Origin: Unio delphinus
Lineage: Eukaryota; Mollusca; Bivalvia; Unionida; Unionidae
Assembly (NCBI GenBank): GCA_029339505.1
Contig: JAQISU010001239.1
Location: 2,661,501 to 2,725,500 of the forward strand
Reading direction: 5' to 3'
DNA length: 64,000 nt
Within the stretch, counting starts at the first letter, position 1. The number at the start of each line of letters is the position of its first letter. The position numbers and the translations under genes were made by a program. Positions 1 to 13,219 of this stretch are shown piece by piece. The notes under the pieces were generated by a model. That model was not told the origin of the DNA. It was given only the letters and a program-made list of their open reading frames with translations, and made no database searches.

Positions 1-115
1 TAGCATTTTTACCATTAATAATGATCAGAATATTCAACCTACAATCATATATATTTAGCTGTGTTGTATGTTGTTTACAGAATAAATGTTACAGGTCAGG
101 TACATCTTGAATTTG

Positions 116-365
116 GGGCCCTGAGTGGTCTAAAGTGCTCTCTGTTACAGATCACTGCCATCTCACCTATGTTTGCGTGGGTTCGAGTCTCAGATTCGGC
201 CAATGTGGGTATGTGAGAAAGCTTGCCAGTAGCTTTTCGTGGGTCGGTGGTTCTTTCTGGGGCTTTTCCTAGGGTTCTTCTTTTACCATTAATACTGACT
301 GACATGTATAGCCTATTTTGTGCTGAAAAATGGTATTAAACCCTACAACAACAACAACAACAACA
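116..365 (+). repeat. tRNA-derived SINE, full length, with 14-bp target duplication
   Basis: The head carries a pol III A-box-like stretch (CTGAGTGGTCT) and a B box (GGTTCGAGTCT). A conserved body and a tail ending in GCTGAAAAATGG..TTAAACC and (CAA)n follow. The 14-base direct repeat ACATCTTGAATTTG sits at 102-115 and again at 366-379, which fixes the insertion limits. Related copies lie at 8525, 10051 (3' part) and 48951 (- strand). Confidence 0.85.
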
Positions 366-692
366 ACATCTTGAATTTGAGTTTAAATAAGGAAACAATA
401 CAAATTAAAATATATATAACACTAGCAGCAACAATTTCTCAGTAACTGCTTGACCATTGTTAACCAGATTTCAAGCAGATCATCCGGGCATTAGATTTTT
501 AGGCCACTTTAAGAGCTAGGTGAGTGACCTTGAGCCCACTTTGAGCTCTTGCTATATCACTACCAGCAGTAATCTTAGTACAATATTTCATTATTACCAG
601 GCAAAACTCTTACAGCAGATTTTCTATTTTGATATCCTTTGAACCCTTCCTATTTTTTTGTTTATTCTTTCTGTTCTTGTTTTATTTTGCAG

Positions 693-738
693 GGGTATGA
701 ATTTACTAAAGATCTCGAAATTGAGCTAAAACGAATGG
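693..738 (+). CDS. ACSS2-like: Acetyl-CoA synthetase, penultimate coding exon
   Basis: A 46-base exon follows a pyrimidine-rich tract and AG (691-692) and ends at a GTAAG donor (739). It encodes GYEFTKDLEIELKRM plus one base. That phase joins exactly to the exon at 4300, making the V of VRTKIGPFA. This matches the C-terminal lid domain of the AMP-forming acetyl-CoA synthetase family, which makes acetyl-CoA from acetate, CoA and ATP. The exon was found from phase and family knowledge; it is too short for a simple ORF scan. Upstream exons lie outside the window. Positions 1-692 are intron and hold a SINE. Confidence 0.8.
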
Positions 739-902
739 GTAAGAATTTTTTTCAGATAGTTATGGCAGCTATTGTACCTGTAAACTTTGCATATGTGTCT
801 TTAGGATGGCTTTAAGAGTTTTACATGAGAGTTAAGAATAGATATTAATCATAAAGAGCAGTGGAGCTTCTAAGTCCATTTTCTTGCATCAGCAAATACA
901 TA

Positions 903-2574
903 CAGTGGAACCCCGCTATAACGCGCCCCGCCGTAACGCGAATTCGGATATAACATGTTCGTAGCATGGCTCCCGAAATTTCATATATTCATTCACACAT
1001 GGAGAAAAAAAAATTGGAGAAAAGTAAAAAAAAAAACAAAACAAGAAATTAACTTCATTTTGGGCATGAGATTAGTTGTGACTTTTAGAATAATATGATC
1101 ATGGCATGGTTCCTGAAATTTGAAATTCATTTATGTGTATTTTTATCGGACCGTGAAAATATTTGTTTAACGTACGAGAAATAGTGTGTAAAACGTTTAT
1201 TATAATTTGGTGGAAGAATTCGCGTATGACTTTTAATAATAAACGATCAGAACTTAACAATTTATCCAGGTTCTTTAAGTGATTTTTGAGAAGTGATCGT
1301 GTATGAATTCTAACATAATACGATATATATAATGTACGAGAAATAGTGTGTACAACGCTTGGCTTCTGAAATTTATCAATTTGAACAGGTTGTGGTGAAG
1401 CTCCGTATTCTACTCTAGAAGAGAAAACTGGTTTCATTAGGTTTTTGAATTGTTAAGCCGAAGTAAACATTATCAGAAGTGTTACTTATTACGGATCCAT
1501 GAGTAAAGCCAGTAAATCGTCTTTGTGATTGTCTTCCATGAATTCTGTATACAGTCGTTGCTCAAACTATAGCCGACATGGGCTTCTTATTTAACTGCAA
1601 TCACAGCCAAGCAGCAGACAAAGCTGTGGTTGATACAAGAGTCGCACAATTTAATAAACATCAAAGGACGAAAGCCGCCAACATGTATGCTGTGCTTGGC
1701 GGTGTGATCAAACAACAAACAGTTGAAAGTAAATAATATCCACTTTATTATCTGTAAATTAAAACATTCTTGACTTTGCTAGAACCCAACAGTTCGCGGC
1801 AAAGAAGCAAACGTCATTGGATATATTTTTCAAGAAATGATGAAATTTAAATTTGGAACCACACTGACTTTGCACTTTGCGCAACGATTAATTTAGCAGT
1901 TTTCACATGTTTCTTTTGATGTTCACAAAATCTGAAATAAAAGTTATTTGCACGCTGAAATCATGCATTGATTGTTAATTATTCTTGCAGTTGTCGCATA
2001 TGATAAAATTTTAGCAGTATGAAATTTGTACAGACACCGTATGTAGACCCGGGAATAGCTGCATGCAATGACCGTACGATATCAGACGGCAAGTAAATGG
2101 TTCAATATTTTGTTCATCCTATATTTTACATGACAAATTCAGACTATTACAAAATTATTGAATATTTTAAATCTACGATTTTCAATAAAATTACATCCAT
2201 TATGGATGAACTGCATGCCACGACGACACGGTAGCATACGGTGTTGATACACTTTTCATGATATAGCGATAGTCTGGTATTATTGGTCAATCTGTATTAT
2301 CATTCAAACAAATAAAAATTAGTAAATGTTTTTAATGCACAGTAATAACCTATAAATATATTAGCCATCGATTATTTTGAATATATCTTAATTAATGCAT
2401 TCCAGTTAATATTCATCTGATGATAAGCCGACTTTTGATCATTGTACATGTATACACGTATATGTTCTCAGAAAAAAAGTTAAATATTGTAAAACCCCGC
2501 ATTAACGCGACCCCGCTTTTAACGCGATCCGATTTTATGGACCCCGATCATTGCGTTATAGCGGGGTTCCACTG
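903..2574 (+). mobile_element. Pogo/Tigger-like DNA transposon, internally decayed
   Basis: The left end starts CAGTGGAACCCCGCTATAAC and the right end (2555-2574) is its inverted copy. Both are flanked by TA (901-902 and 2575-2576), the target duplication of Tc1/mariner/pogo elements. Subterminal repeats of the ACCCCGC..AACGCG type lie inside both ends. At 1.67 kb it is shorter than an intact autonomous pogo. Only a C-terminal transposase remnant is visible, so it is probably a non-autonomous deletion derivative. Confidence 0.85.
1560..1840 (+). pseudogene. C-terminal remnant of pogo-type transposase, ending in a PIP-box
   Basis: One reading frame around 1577-1733 gives a short transposase-like peptide (NCNHSQAADKAVVDTRVAQ). 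A second frame ends at 1838-1840 with QTSLDIFFKK followed by a stop. The pattern Q-x-x-L-x-x-F-F at an extreme C-terminus is the PCNA-interacting peptide known from pogo-family transposases. It also fits the TIR and TA evidence for this element. The DDE catalytic core is not recognisable. The two frames are not continuous, so this is a relic. Confidence 0.6.
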
Positions 2575-4299
2575 TATGTACAACCGTGTTTATACAGTCT
2601 TGAATAATCATTGAATCTGAAGGTTACCCTGAAGATTACTTAAATTTTGTTTTTAAAAAAATTGGTTTTATGTGATATGTCTTTGAAATTGTTTGAAAAA
2701 ATTCCGTTTCTGTGAACCTTTTGAAGTTATTTGAGAGGAAATAGTAATTAGTAAACACCATACCTGAAAAAATATATCTTGTTTTAAAATAAATAAAAGG
2801 ATAAAATTGAATTGATTAGGTGACATGTAAGATGGATAGTTACCAAATGGAGCAGCATATAATGTGTTCAGATTTTTATTCAATTTTTGTACCTATTTAT
2901 GATGCAGTAAAGAACATAGATAAATTTCAGTTTTCATAGCAGAATACTAGTTGAAAACATTTGGAAGCCCATGAAGACTTATTGAAAAACAATCATTGGG
3001 GGCTTTATGAACCATGTAAAAGAAATTATCTATAGTGCTGTACTTCAGGTTAAAAGACAAAGCATGGGTTGACTGTTGTATTCAGTAAGAAAAGTTTTTT
3101 CGTAATTTATGTGTGTAATCATATTTACAATATTGATGCTTTGCTATGTTCTTGTAGTTATTTTTTTCTCAGAACATTCAATTTCTCTGGCCAGTTATTT
3201 GTTACTATGTATTTCAACAGGCTTTGTTGTAATATTTCTTTATTACAACATTTAATTGGTCATATCATTTGATTTGTATATACTACCTGAGAAAATTAAT
3301 TAGCTCAATGATAATGTTTTTACAAACCTGCCAACCCTCACAGTTTGTGTGAATTTCATTATTTTCGATAGCAATTCACAAATTCATGTCGATTGCAAAC
3401 AGATCATGAATTACTGAATTCTCAATCAGCTCAAATCAGGAATAAAATAAAGTTTAGCCTCTTAAGTGCTCGTCAAAATAGTAGCAGTGGTCACTGATAC
3501 TCATAACGGTTCCATATTGCTAGTCACGATATTAGTAGAACTATATCCAGCAGTTACAGTGTGCCCTGTAGCATGCATAGTAAAGTATATTTGTCTTTTT
3601 TTAGAACAGAAGTTTTACACATACTTGTGAGGAAAACATGGCCCAACTGATTTATTTTTGCACATGTTTATACTCACAGTAACTGTATTTTTTAAAACAA
3701 ACTTTGAAAGAAGATAGCTTTTTCAATTGTAGGATATTTTGAGATATTGAAAGATTAGCATCTATCATAATTTGCTTGAGTTCGCATGTACTGATACAAC
3801 TAATCATTAACTATTCAATGTCTACTCTTTTGGATTAATACCATTTCATAATTACGCTACACTACAGTTAAAATGTTTTCACCTCCAAGGAAAAATATGT
3901 GTTCCACAAAAAGTGCAGTATAGATTGGAGTGCAGAAAACATAAAATGAAGTCAACGTTCTTTTGCATACCAGGGCTTAGCAACTTGGAATGAATTGCCT
4001 ATTGAAAATAGTCACAGTGATCCCTTTCGAGAGTGCTTTTAAAACTCTTCTTTTTTGATTGCAAGAACAAACTTAAAAGACCTAATAATGTTTCCTACCT
4101 TAAATATTTTCTTCTTTTAATTTTATGGTGTTGGTTTTGTTTTTTGTTGTCATATTATATATGTTGTAAAGTGCTTAGAGCTTCTAAGAATTAGGCGCTA
4201 TACAAAGTCCTCATCATTATTATTATATTTGCACAAGTATATAATTTTGTCAAACAGTCATTTTGTTCTTCTGTAATTTTTGTTGCTTTCCATTTGTAG

Positions 4300-4499
4300 T
4301 GAGGACCAAGATTGGACCATTTGCAGAACCAGACTTCATTCAGAATGCACCAAATTTACCAAAAACACGTTCAGGAAAAATTATGCGAAGAATACTGCGC
4401 AAAGTAGCTGTCGGAAACAGAGATATTGGTGATGCTTCAACATTAGCAGATGAATCTGTTGTTGATTTGCTCTTCGATTTGCGCCCAGAGAATGTTTGA
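4300..4499 (+). CDS. ACSS2-like: Acetyl-CoA synthetase, terminal coding exon
   Basis: This exon encodes the end of an AMP-forming acetyl-CoA synthetase (acetate + ATP + CoA to acetyl-CoA; cytosolic or nuclear in animals). It reads [20 protein letters not shown] and then [15 protein letters not shown]. That second stretch is the family's A10 motif, whose lysine (the K of SGKIMRR) contacts acetate/AMP and is the site of regulatory acetylation. The stop is TGA at 4497-4499. The acceptor AG is at 4298-4299, and the phase matches the exon at 693-738. No frameshift or stop is seen, so the host gene looks intact here. Confidence 0.93.
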
Positions 4500-4565
4500 A
4501 TAACACTGAAGATAAATTGACATTTCTTTACAATTGTTTTCAGTAACTAAAAGATTAAAGCAAGG

Positions 4566-4571
4566 AATAAA
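4566..4571 (+). promoter_or_regulatory. Candidate poly(A) signal of acetyl-CoA synthetase
   Basis: AATAAA lies 67 bases after the stop codon. A second AATAAA occurs near 4875. Which one is used cannot be told from sequence alone. Confidence 0.45.
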
Positions 4572-7500
4572 AAAAGTAATGCAGTTGATTAACAACCAAT
4601 TTGATCTCATGATGTAGAAATCACCTTTATGCAAACCATAGCTCTTTAAGCCATGAATAATTAGCCAAACCACTTAGATGTTTCACACAATTCATATACT
4701 CTGCTTTTGTTTGGTGAGAGGGTAATAGAGATTTTGTATACAGGTATCATTATTATATACACGAATTAGGATGAAAGGTTCAATATGCATACATTGTATT
4801 TTGGTCAGAAGATGACCGATTTGGATATATATGGGGTATTATGTATTGTGCAATTTTTTTGATAAGCTTTTTAAAATAAACAGCTAATAATATTGGTATA
4901 TTAGCAACCAGTGATGTCAAATATTTTAATGGGATTTTTCTTTCAGTCTAAATTTAAGCAAGTGTAGCAAAATGGCCAACTGATGTACCATGCGTACTCA
5001 CTTCAAAGACCAGGACAACTGCACAAACCCAAATCTGCCATCACATAATGCACAAGTAGATCTGGGTCTATGCAGTTTGCTTGAAGAATTCAGTAGAACA
5101 AACATATAAAGAATATATGTTGTGGTTTAGACCAAGACAAGGAAATCCAAGTCAAGGGGTTAACATATTTTGTCTCCCCACGAGGCTCGCCTGAGTGGGA
5201 AGACATAATGGAAACCCCATGCTTGGGATTTCCTTATCTCAGTCCAAACCCCAACATAGATTATTTTTCTCACCAAATATTTTCCTTTAAAGTAAAAGGA
5301 ACTCGTTTCCATACAGCGCATGAATACAAATATGTTAATAAGGGCTGTGGTGTGACTGTTGCATCCAAAGTGCACAGTTTATACATGTGAGCAAAGAAAA
5401 ATAACAATATAAAACGAAGCATAGTAATGAGGTATTATCACATTTAATATATGGATGTTATATGAAATTGACAATGAGTAATTAATAATTATTACAGGAA
5501 ACTTTCATTTCATCAGTTACCCTGTATAAAAGACCCTACAAATATGGACACTGGCATATAACCATGTGCTAAACTTTCAAGTTCACAGATTTTTTTTTTT
5601 TTTAAAAAAATTGTCTTTGAATTATGGCAAGTGCATTGACAGATAAATGATTCCTTCTGGCTGGTAAGTGCATTATTTGTCAAAAATATTGCAGGTATAT
5701 TTTTTGTTCAACTGGGGCACAATGAAGATGCTTAACAAAATTGGAATTGAGCTTGTTTGACCACACATTTCTGGCTGTTGCTAAGCTTTCCGCAGTTGTT
5801 AAGAGAGTTGGGAGGCTCTGAAGTGTATAGGTCTGAAGTCTATCAGTGTTTTCTGTCATAATTCATTTCACACTGCATTGAGAATTTTATCCTAGCTGTA
5901 GCAGTAAATTTTCAGGTTAGTGTCATTAAATGTAGCTAACAGTGTTTCACACTAAGTGTTTAAAACTGGTTAGGTTGCTTTAGCATCATTTAATGGCGCT
6001 GACCTGAAAATGTACTGAGCTGAACCTGCATATTGGACAAAATTGACCATTCTGGTTGGAATGAACTCGCATAATATCAAAACTTAAAATAGTATGTATG
6101 TATGTGTGTGTATATGGCTCTTTCGAAATGTTTTTGTATGGTGAGATCTCAAAGATGGATTGACCTTAAGTTACTATGTTTTTGTTATATATTTGTTGTA
6201 TGATTTTAGAACAGCTATGTCAGGCACAACAGAAAACAAAAATTAGTTCTGAGCTAAAAGAAACATTACAACAAACACTATGCAGTTTACATATTCAGCA
6301 TGCCGCTCTTTTGGTAGGTCATGAAAGGGTACATTTTGTTATATGTTATAAGACTTGCTGACACTCATAGCATTATTACCTTGTTTTTAACGTACATAAT
6401 GTTTAAAAATGTGATATGTGAATTTTAAGTTTTATTGTTTTATTTCTTTTAGAGTTTTTAACACGTATTGTCTTTCATTCTTTTCATCGTGTATAATTTT
6501 GTTCCATAATGATATAATGTAATAATTTTCTTTTTTTTTTTTTTTCATTTGTTTCAAAAATTGCATATGTATATGTAAGGTTTAAATTAAAATTTGTTTA
6601 TTGTTGGGTTTTATAGGGATCTGCATCAGGTAGTCAGTAAATTTGAGAATAAGAAATTATATTTGCATCGACATTTAATCACTAGAAATTCTTATCCCCT
6701 TTGTTGTCAAAGGTCTTTAGTACCTGTTTTCTTCCATTAAATTGTTCTCTCATATGGTGTATGATTTTGTGATGTTATTTTGTGAAGAGAGTTAATTATT
6801 GTAAAAAAAACAACAGTATCTTATATTTCACTGTAAGAACTTTGTGTTGCTGTAGAAAATGCATTGTGTTTTGAACATATGGTCAAATTGTTGATTTTGT
6901 ATTAATAAAGTGCTATTTCATTTTTTTTATTATGGATCCCAGAGGCTGTTGATGTGCATTCATCTTGGCAAGGAAATTTTATAATCAGCCAAAATGTATT
7001 CTTTGTTTTGCTCAAAAATTGTTTCTGAATAGTCAAATATTTGCACAGAACACTTTTGATATTTCTAATAAAATCCTGATATTATGACTATTTGTGTAAC
7101 ATGTTGCATTGTCATTAACATAGAAAATAATACTAGAGTATATAGAATATATGTAGGAGTAGGGCAATATTGCTGTTGTCTGTTTTTTCTATTGGCATAG
7201 TTTGGTTTTATCCATCATGAAGTGTACTTGTAAATGCCACACTTTTATGCTGTATAAAGGATGAGATTGATCAAAAGTACACTTATTTTTTTCTTTTACA
7301 AAAATGTTAAGTATTTAATTATGCTTTTATTTAAAAAGTATGAATTAATCTTTATTTTGGTGTAGAAAAAGATTCACGGTCTAATTCTTTGTGTAAACGT
7401 TACTGTCAGGTACTGAAAACTTTATCTTGTTCTGGTGTGTTCCAAGGGACCTGGAAGCAGAAGATCTTGCACTGGACAGGCAGAATTAGTTTGGAAAACT

Positions 7501-8524
7501 GATTCTCTGCATAACCATTGGAGATGCTGTTAAATTGTTAAATTATTTGGAGATTCTCAGGAACTTGTTTTATTTATAATCGTTTCACTTTTGGTCTTTC
7601 CATGGCTTCTATTCTTCTTGCATCAGGTGTTTGATGTTAGGCTGTGATGCATCTGAAATTCTTGTAATAAGTAATTGGTTGCTAGTATTAATTTGAAAAT
7701 ATTTTCAAAAGAAAACATTAAATGTACAGATTTCAAATATCAGTATTTATTTTGAAATGAACAAGGTTGTTGCTCATGATGAGGATGGCTACACTAAGTG
7801 AAAAGAAAACCAAACACTGTGGAACCTTTGTTAATGTTGATGTCGCTGTCAGTGGTAATGTCTTGGTATCTTGCATTTGATCTAACTGAAATGGACTGGT
7901 AGAACTGCAGTACAGTCAGGAATCAGCATATTTCTTAATAGGTTGCGAAGATATGGTAGCCCTAAATTGTAAGACATTTGCCATTCATGATAATGTGTCA
8001 TTCACATTGCAATTTGGTGATTATAATATGCCATTGAAATTCTGACTGAAATATTGGTTGGTATGTTTGCAGCAGTTATTAAACTACAGTGAAACCTGCA
8101 TTGGCAGAAACTTTCATCAGCGTATCCACCCTGGGGTGTAAAATTGGGGGGTTAATTAAAACCCTTGGTGTTGGAACTGGGCAGCTCAAATGAAAAATTT
8201 TGGTGTCAAGAATGTAAAGGACATGTTCATTAGGCTAACATTTAAAAACAAAACCTTGTCTTTTTTTCCATTAGACATTGAATCTATATAAAGGATACCT
8301 GTTCATAAGCAACATTTTGGTGGTAATTTTAGTACCCTTTTTCTTGCAGATTTTATTGCATTTATATCTTCTGGAACATGGACCCAGCAACATAATATTT
8401 GTATAAAAGATATTTGGTGGTTCCATGATATATTAGGATCATATAGTTCAGTAAACTCCTTTCAGGTTACTTTAAATATATCCCTCCAAACTTGAGGTTG
8501 AGAAGACTATTCAGTATATCATTG
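4572..8524. other. Intergenic / 3' flanking DNA without recognisable genes
   Basis: AT-rich sequence with only short non-conserved ORFs. A short repeat motif around 5016-5106 (containing AGATCTGGGTCTATGCAGTT) recurs near 50.5-50.75 kb and 51.87-51.95 kb, pointing to a dispersed repeat family. Nothing else stands out. Confidence 0.6.
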
Positions 8525-8758
8525 GGCCCCGTGTGGCTGAGTGGTCTGAAGCGCTTTTCGTTATGGATCACTGCCATCTCATCTCTGTCTGCATGGGTTC
8601 GAGTCTCAGATTCGGCCATTGTGGGTATGTGAGAAAGCTTGCCAGTAGCTTCTCGTGGGTCAGTGGTCCTTTCCGGGGGTTTTCTTACTCCACCATGAAT
8701 ACTGGCCACTATATATAGCCTATTGTGTGTTGAAAAATGGCGTTAAACACTACTACTA
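8525..8758 (+). repeat. tRNA-derived SINE, second copy
   Basis: Same family as the copy at 116-365. The A box is GTGGCTGAGTGGTCT and the B box GGTTCGAGTCT, with a shared body (GTGAGAAAGCTTGCCAGTAG) and the tail GTTGAAAAATGGCGTTAAAC. No clear target duplication was found. Confidence 0.8.
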
Positions 8759-10050
8759 TTGATATATTTCATGAGTTTACATGTGTATATATTGAGAGGA
8801 TAAAAATTTTGAAGAAAATGTTCCTTTTTTTATTTGTGATGACTATCAAATGAATGTGCACCCAGGGTTATTGCATCTTGTTGTAAATAAGAAATGTTAT
8901 CCATTAACGTGTGGTGTGAATTAGTTAAGTTTTTATAGTGTTGAAAAAAAATGTCAGTTTTGTCATTTGTTTAAGGATGAGACCTGTTGTTTTCTTAATA
9001 TGATCATGGTTCATTATATCTTTTAATGCATGCTTTTTTTGCAAGTGAAATCAGAATCCAACATATTGCTTCAGGTGTATACAACCTCACATTGTTTTAA
9101 ATATTTTTAAGCATTGATGGAGCAATGAAAGACTTTTAATTAGCAGTTAGATGACCATGTGTGTATGTGCAATAGTAGGGCACTTAATTATCCTAAATTA
9201 ACCTAACGTCCTCTAGCTCAGTGTGCTTCTAAGAGGGTAAGGTAAATGACTCGTTAAGACAACTATACTTTTATCTATTTCTAAATGTTTGATAAATAAG
9301 GTAGCTAGATTTTAAACCCTACTTTCTTAATGTCCAAATAATTTAAAAAGTATGACCAAATAAACAAATTAGCATAAAATAAAACACGTTGTTACTTTGT
9401 TGTTCTAAATGTCTAGATCAATAGAACAGCAGGACATAAAATGCTTCCTTGTGTTGCCTCTAACACAATCGAAAGTTGATATTGTCCACTATATGGTATT
9501 ATAATAAGTTCTTTCTGTTATTTTGACATGTCCAGATTAGTAAAACAAGACACAAAACACTAACTATTTTGTCTTAATTTTCTTAATTATAATTGAATAT
9601 TAATATATCTCTCTATCTCTCTCTGTGGTACACAGGTACTAGCTTGTTGCATATCAATGCTTTGTGTCCCTCCACCATCTTCATTTTCATTCATATCCTG
9701 ACCCATCAATTTGATCTTGTAATACAGTTGCTATTTACAAGTTTTCAACAAAACCCACATAACAAATATTGGATAGAAAGCATCTTGGGCATGAATTGTT
9801 TTTCAAATGTGTACAAATGATTGCTATCATTAAAAAATAGAAAACTTAACAAAAATGACTCAGCATGATTTAAATTAAATTTGAAAGAAAATATCCTGTC
9901 CTGAAGGTCTTTTCTATTTATTTAAATAGTGCTAACAATATGCCATTAAGGTGTTCCAAATTTTCTTAAAACGATGACAATCCATCTTCTTAGACGGGCT
10001 CTTTACTGACAATACAAAAATCTTTATATGACTAGTGTTTAAAAGAAAAC

Positions 10051-10165
10051 AAGCTTGCTAGTAGCTTCTTGTGGATCGGTGGTTCTTTCCGGGTTCTTCC
10101 TCCACCCATTAATATTGGCCGTCATGTATAGCCTATATTGTGCTGAAAAATGGCATTAAACCATA
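10051..10165 (+). repeat. tRNA-derived SINE, 3' part only
   Basis: It starts at GCTTGCTAGTAGCTTC and ends GCTGAAAAATGGCATTAAAC. It matches the downstream half of the copies at 116 and 8525 and lacks the A and B boxes. Confidence 0.75.
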
Positions 10166-12484
10166 AATTAAATTTTTTAAAAAGAAAACAAAAAAATCGT
10201 GAGAATCATACCAGAGTTTACAACATACTGTTATACAATGGTTTCAGATTGAAGTTAATCTATTGAATATGACCATCATTGCTGAAATTATTAAAAACTT
10301 TAATTTCTTTTTATAAAAGAAATTCTACCTGACAGAATTTCAACCAAATTTGATGGCATCTGTGCATAGATTGCTTTCAAATTGATTGCAAATTATACCA
10401 AATGCTGTCAGATGTGGCCACTATTACTAAAATTAACAAAAGAACCCCGACAACTTTATATTACTTCTCGGACACTGCTCATTAGAATATTGACATAAAG
10501 AACTTCAAAATATATGCAAATAATTCTACCTTTTTTGTTGAATATTTTCACCATTACTAAGCATAGAAATTTTTTTTAATTAAGAATTTGACTTGATTTG
10601 ACAGCAACCAGGCATAAATCTCATTATTCAAAATGTAAAATAATAAATGACTTCTAATTAAAAGCCACTTGACAGAATGGAATAAAATTTGACAGCAACA
10701 ATTGAAAACGTTTTATTACTTCTCAGACACTGCTTATCAGAATATAACCAAAATGACATGACGAGCTTTCACATTTAGGTAGAAATTCCAATTCACTGTT
10801 AAATACGGCCACTGTTACTAAATTTATATGAATGGCCTGAAAGAAAAACACTTCAGAATTAAACCAGATTGATAACATCTTAGCATAGATTACTTGCAGA
10901 TTTGTACCAATGATGCCAGACTGCCATGATTTACCGGTATGGCCACAATTACCAAAAATATAAAACAAAATTTTGAATGGCTTCTAATAAGCCATTTGAC
11001 CAAATTTGACAGCATCCTGATAGAGATTGCTGATTTGCTGTCAAATATGGTCACCATTATAGTCTTATTTCTACAAACCCTAATCTTATACACAGCTCGT
11101 CAGAATTTGACTACACTAGGCAACACATTCTGGTGCGATTTGTTTTCAGATCATTTATTAAAATGATTACAATTCACTATTAAATTTAGCAACCATTACT
11201 AAATTAGAAAATATTTTGAATTTTCCAAAATCACTCATGACTCGGCAAAATTTGACCAGATTTGATAACATCTTGAATCTGTTGCTGTAAATTTATTTTT
11301 TAAAAAGTTTCATATGGCCATCACTGCTGAAAATAGAAATGCTTTGAAATGACGCTCTAAAAGCAGCACAAAGAATTTGACAGAAAGCACATGAACATAA
11401 AGGCTTTATTAAAATTAACACAGGATTTATAATACTTAATCAGAATTTGACTGGATTGGACCCAAACATTCTAGTATGAAAGGCTTTACAATGAAGTAAG
11501 CATCATTATTTGTTCACTGTTTTAACACTACCAATTAATATGGTAGTGATTTGTTTTTTCCCGTGAGGAAGGAATGGTGCCACATCCCCACAGGCGTTTA
11601 TGCATACATAGCATGCTATTTAATTTGGTCATCATGTCGCGCCCCTATGAGGGGCTATCGACATGAATGAAAGACCAAGGTGAGTGGGAATAGTACAGCC
11701 ACGCACTCAACCCTATCAACCAATCGGAAGATGCAGAGCCAGAGGTGCAATAGCACCAAATGGTGACTAGTGAAAAATGGTTTCCACTTCTAGTCATGTG
11801 TTGGTGTTGGATTCCGGCAGCGGAAAAGAATCTGTGAACTGGAACGTTGATGTTGTTCGTCTTGCACTCCCTAGCCATATCAAATCGAGTCCAGTTGTTG
11901 CTAGTGGACACCCTATACCGATATTGTGTAAGCCACCTGTGCAATTGAGTCAATCTTTCAAGTTATATTTTTTCCTAACATCCTAACATTCCAATTTTGT
12001 CTAGTACAGAGTGTACATTTGGTGTTATCCCAAACAATTTTGTAAACTAGGTATGTCAAGTGACATGTGAAGATGGGTCAATGTCAGGTTTTGTGGATTG
12101 TTAATTTTGATGTTGGAGAGCAAAAAATGATCAAGTTTGATTTTTGAAGAACGAAATTGTCGAATAGAGTTTCTGAGCCAAAAGAAAACTCTGTAAGTAT
12201 AAATGGTAATAGCCCTTAAAAGGGCTTTTTTGATGGAGGGTTACAGGGTGTAACCGATGTTCCCTCATTCCGAGTGGCGAGTCCCTGTGTCTTTTTTGGG
12301 TGTCTTGCTTTTTGTTGATCCTCCATCTTGATGTTCTCCTCTCATCGTATCATTTCCGATTTTCCCCTAACAATTTGGGATACTTTGTGCTGTTAACATA
12401 GTGTATACAACCTCATATGACAGCCTTTTTTCGTGTTGGTAGTTATTCAATGTAAAAATTTAAATTAATTAATGCTATTGTGAA

Positions 12485-12740
12485 AGAAATTTATTGCAGC
12501 AGTGTGCTGCCGGTCTAGATGGTCTGGTATTGACCACCTATATCCATGTTATGGGCCTTAGTTCTTATAGCTTAGTTTATCATGCAGCCTTGTTCTGCAG
12601 GGCCTGATAGTCTGGTTTTGACTACCTTATAGTGATATTAATTTGAGGATCTGACTTAGAGTAAAATAAATTTATATTGCAACATTGTGTCGCTGGGCCT
12701 GATGGTCTTTGGACTTTGAGACTACCTCATAATATCTATT
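12485..12740 (+). repeat. Degenerate tandem repeat, about three units of about 100 bp
   Basis: The phrase (G)CCTGATGGTCTGGT..TTGACTACCT recurs three times near 12510, 12605 and 12700 with substitutions. The function is unknown; it may be part of a retroelement untranslated region. Confidence 0.45.
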
Positions 12741-13219
12741 TGAGGCCATAAAACGGGTCACGATTTAGTGGTCAGAATTTAGACCATGACAATATCCCGG
12801 ATTGTTGGGGTTCTAATTTGAACATGTTAATCATAATTTAGTTGTATACTAATGCTGTCAATGAGGCTGTATATAGGGAGAGATTTAGGAGCAGACAGAA
12901 GAGAGGTGGATTCCTAGACACTTTTTTTTTTATAATTTTGTATGGTCCTATATGTTGATATTTCTAACATACTTCAATGTTTATTTTGTTTGTCCTGGTA
13001 ATTTCATTAGAGTGTTACATCATCCTGTTAGGTTTGGTTGCATAGGTATCGTCATGAGAATGTTATACCCAGCGTAGTGTAGGTGGGCTCCACTTGAGGG
13101 GTAACGGAATCCCTTCTGATCATGTACACTCCCATTCCGCGAGGATGTAATTATTTTAAAATATAAGGTTAAAATCCAGGACTAGTGAGTTATTTGCTCT
13201 TGATGTAATTATTTTAATC

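Larger units (their letters stand above)
739..4299 (+). other. Intron of the acetyl-CoA synthetase gene
   Basis: This is a 3.56-kb AT-rich intron between the GTAAG donor at 739 and the TTTGTAG acceptor at 4293-4299. It contains the pogo-like element at 903-2574. I see no conserved coding sequence in the remainder. Confidence 0.75.
8759..13219. other. Intergenic DNA, no convincing gene
   Basis: The stretch 10.3-11.5 kb is a run of degenerate repeats containing phrases such as GAATTTGAC and CATTACTAAA. The short ORFs near 10.7-11.2 and 11.6-12.0 kb look random. Near 13.0-13.15 kb there is a GC-richer patch, probably part of the retroelement remnant that follows. Confidence 0.5.

Noticed and set aside
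8535..8610. Possible tRNA gene (A and B boxes)
   Set aside because: No cloverleaf with proper acceptor stem; the body and tail are shared with other SINE copies.
11645..11986. Overlapping ORFs of 69-102 residues on both strands
   Set aside because: Composition looks random, and no splice or promoter context supports them.
12205..12236. Hairpin AGCCCTTAAAAGGGCT followed by a T-run, like a bacterial terminator
   Set aside because: The surroundings are eukaryotic intergenic DNA with no gene upstream, and the loop does not fit the histone stem-loop consensus.
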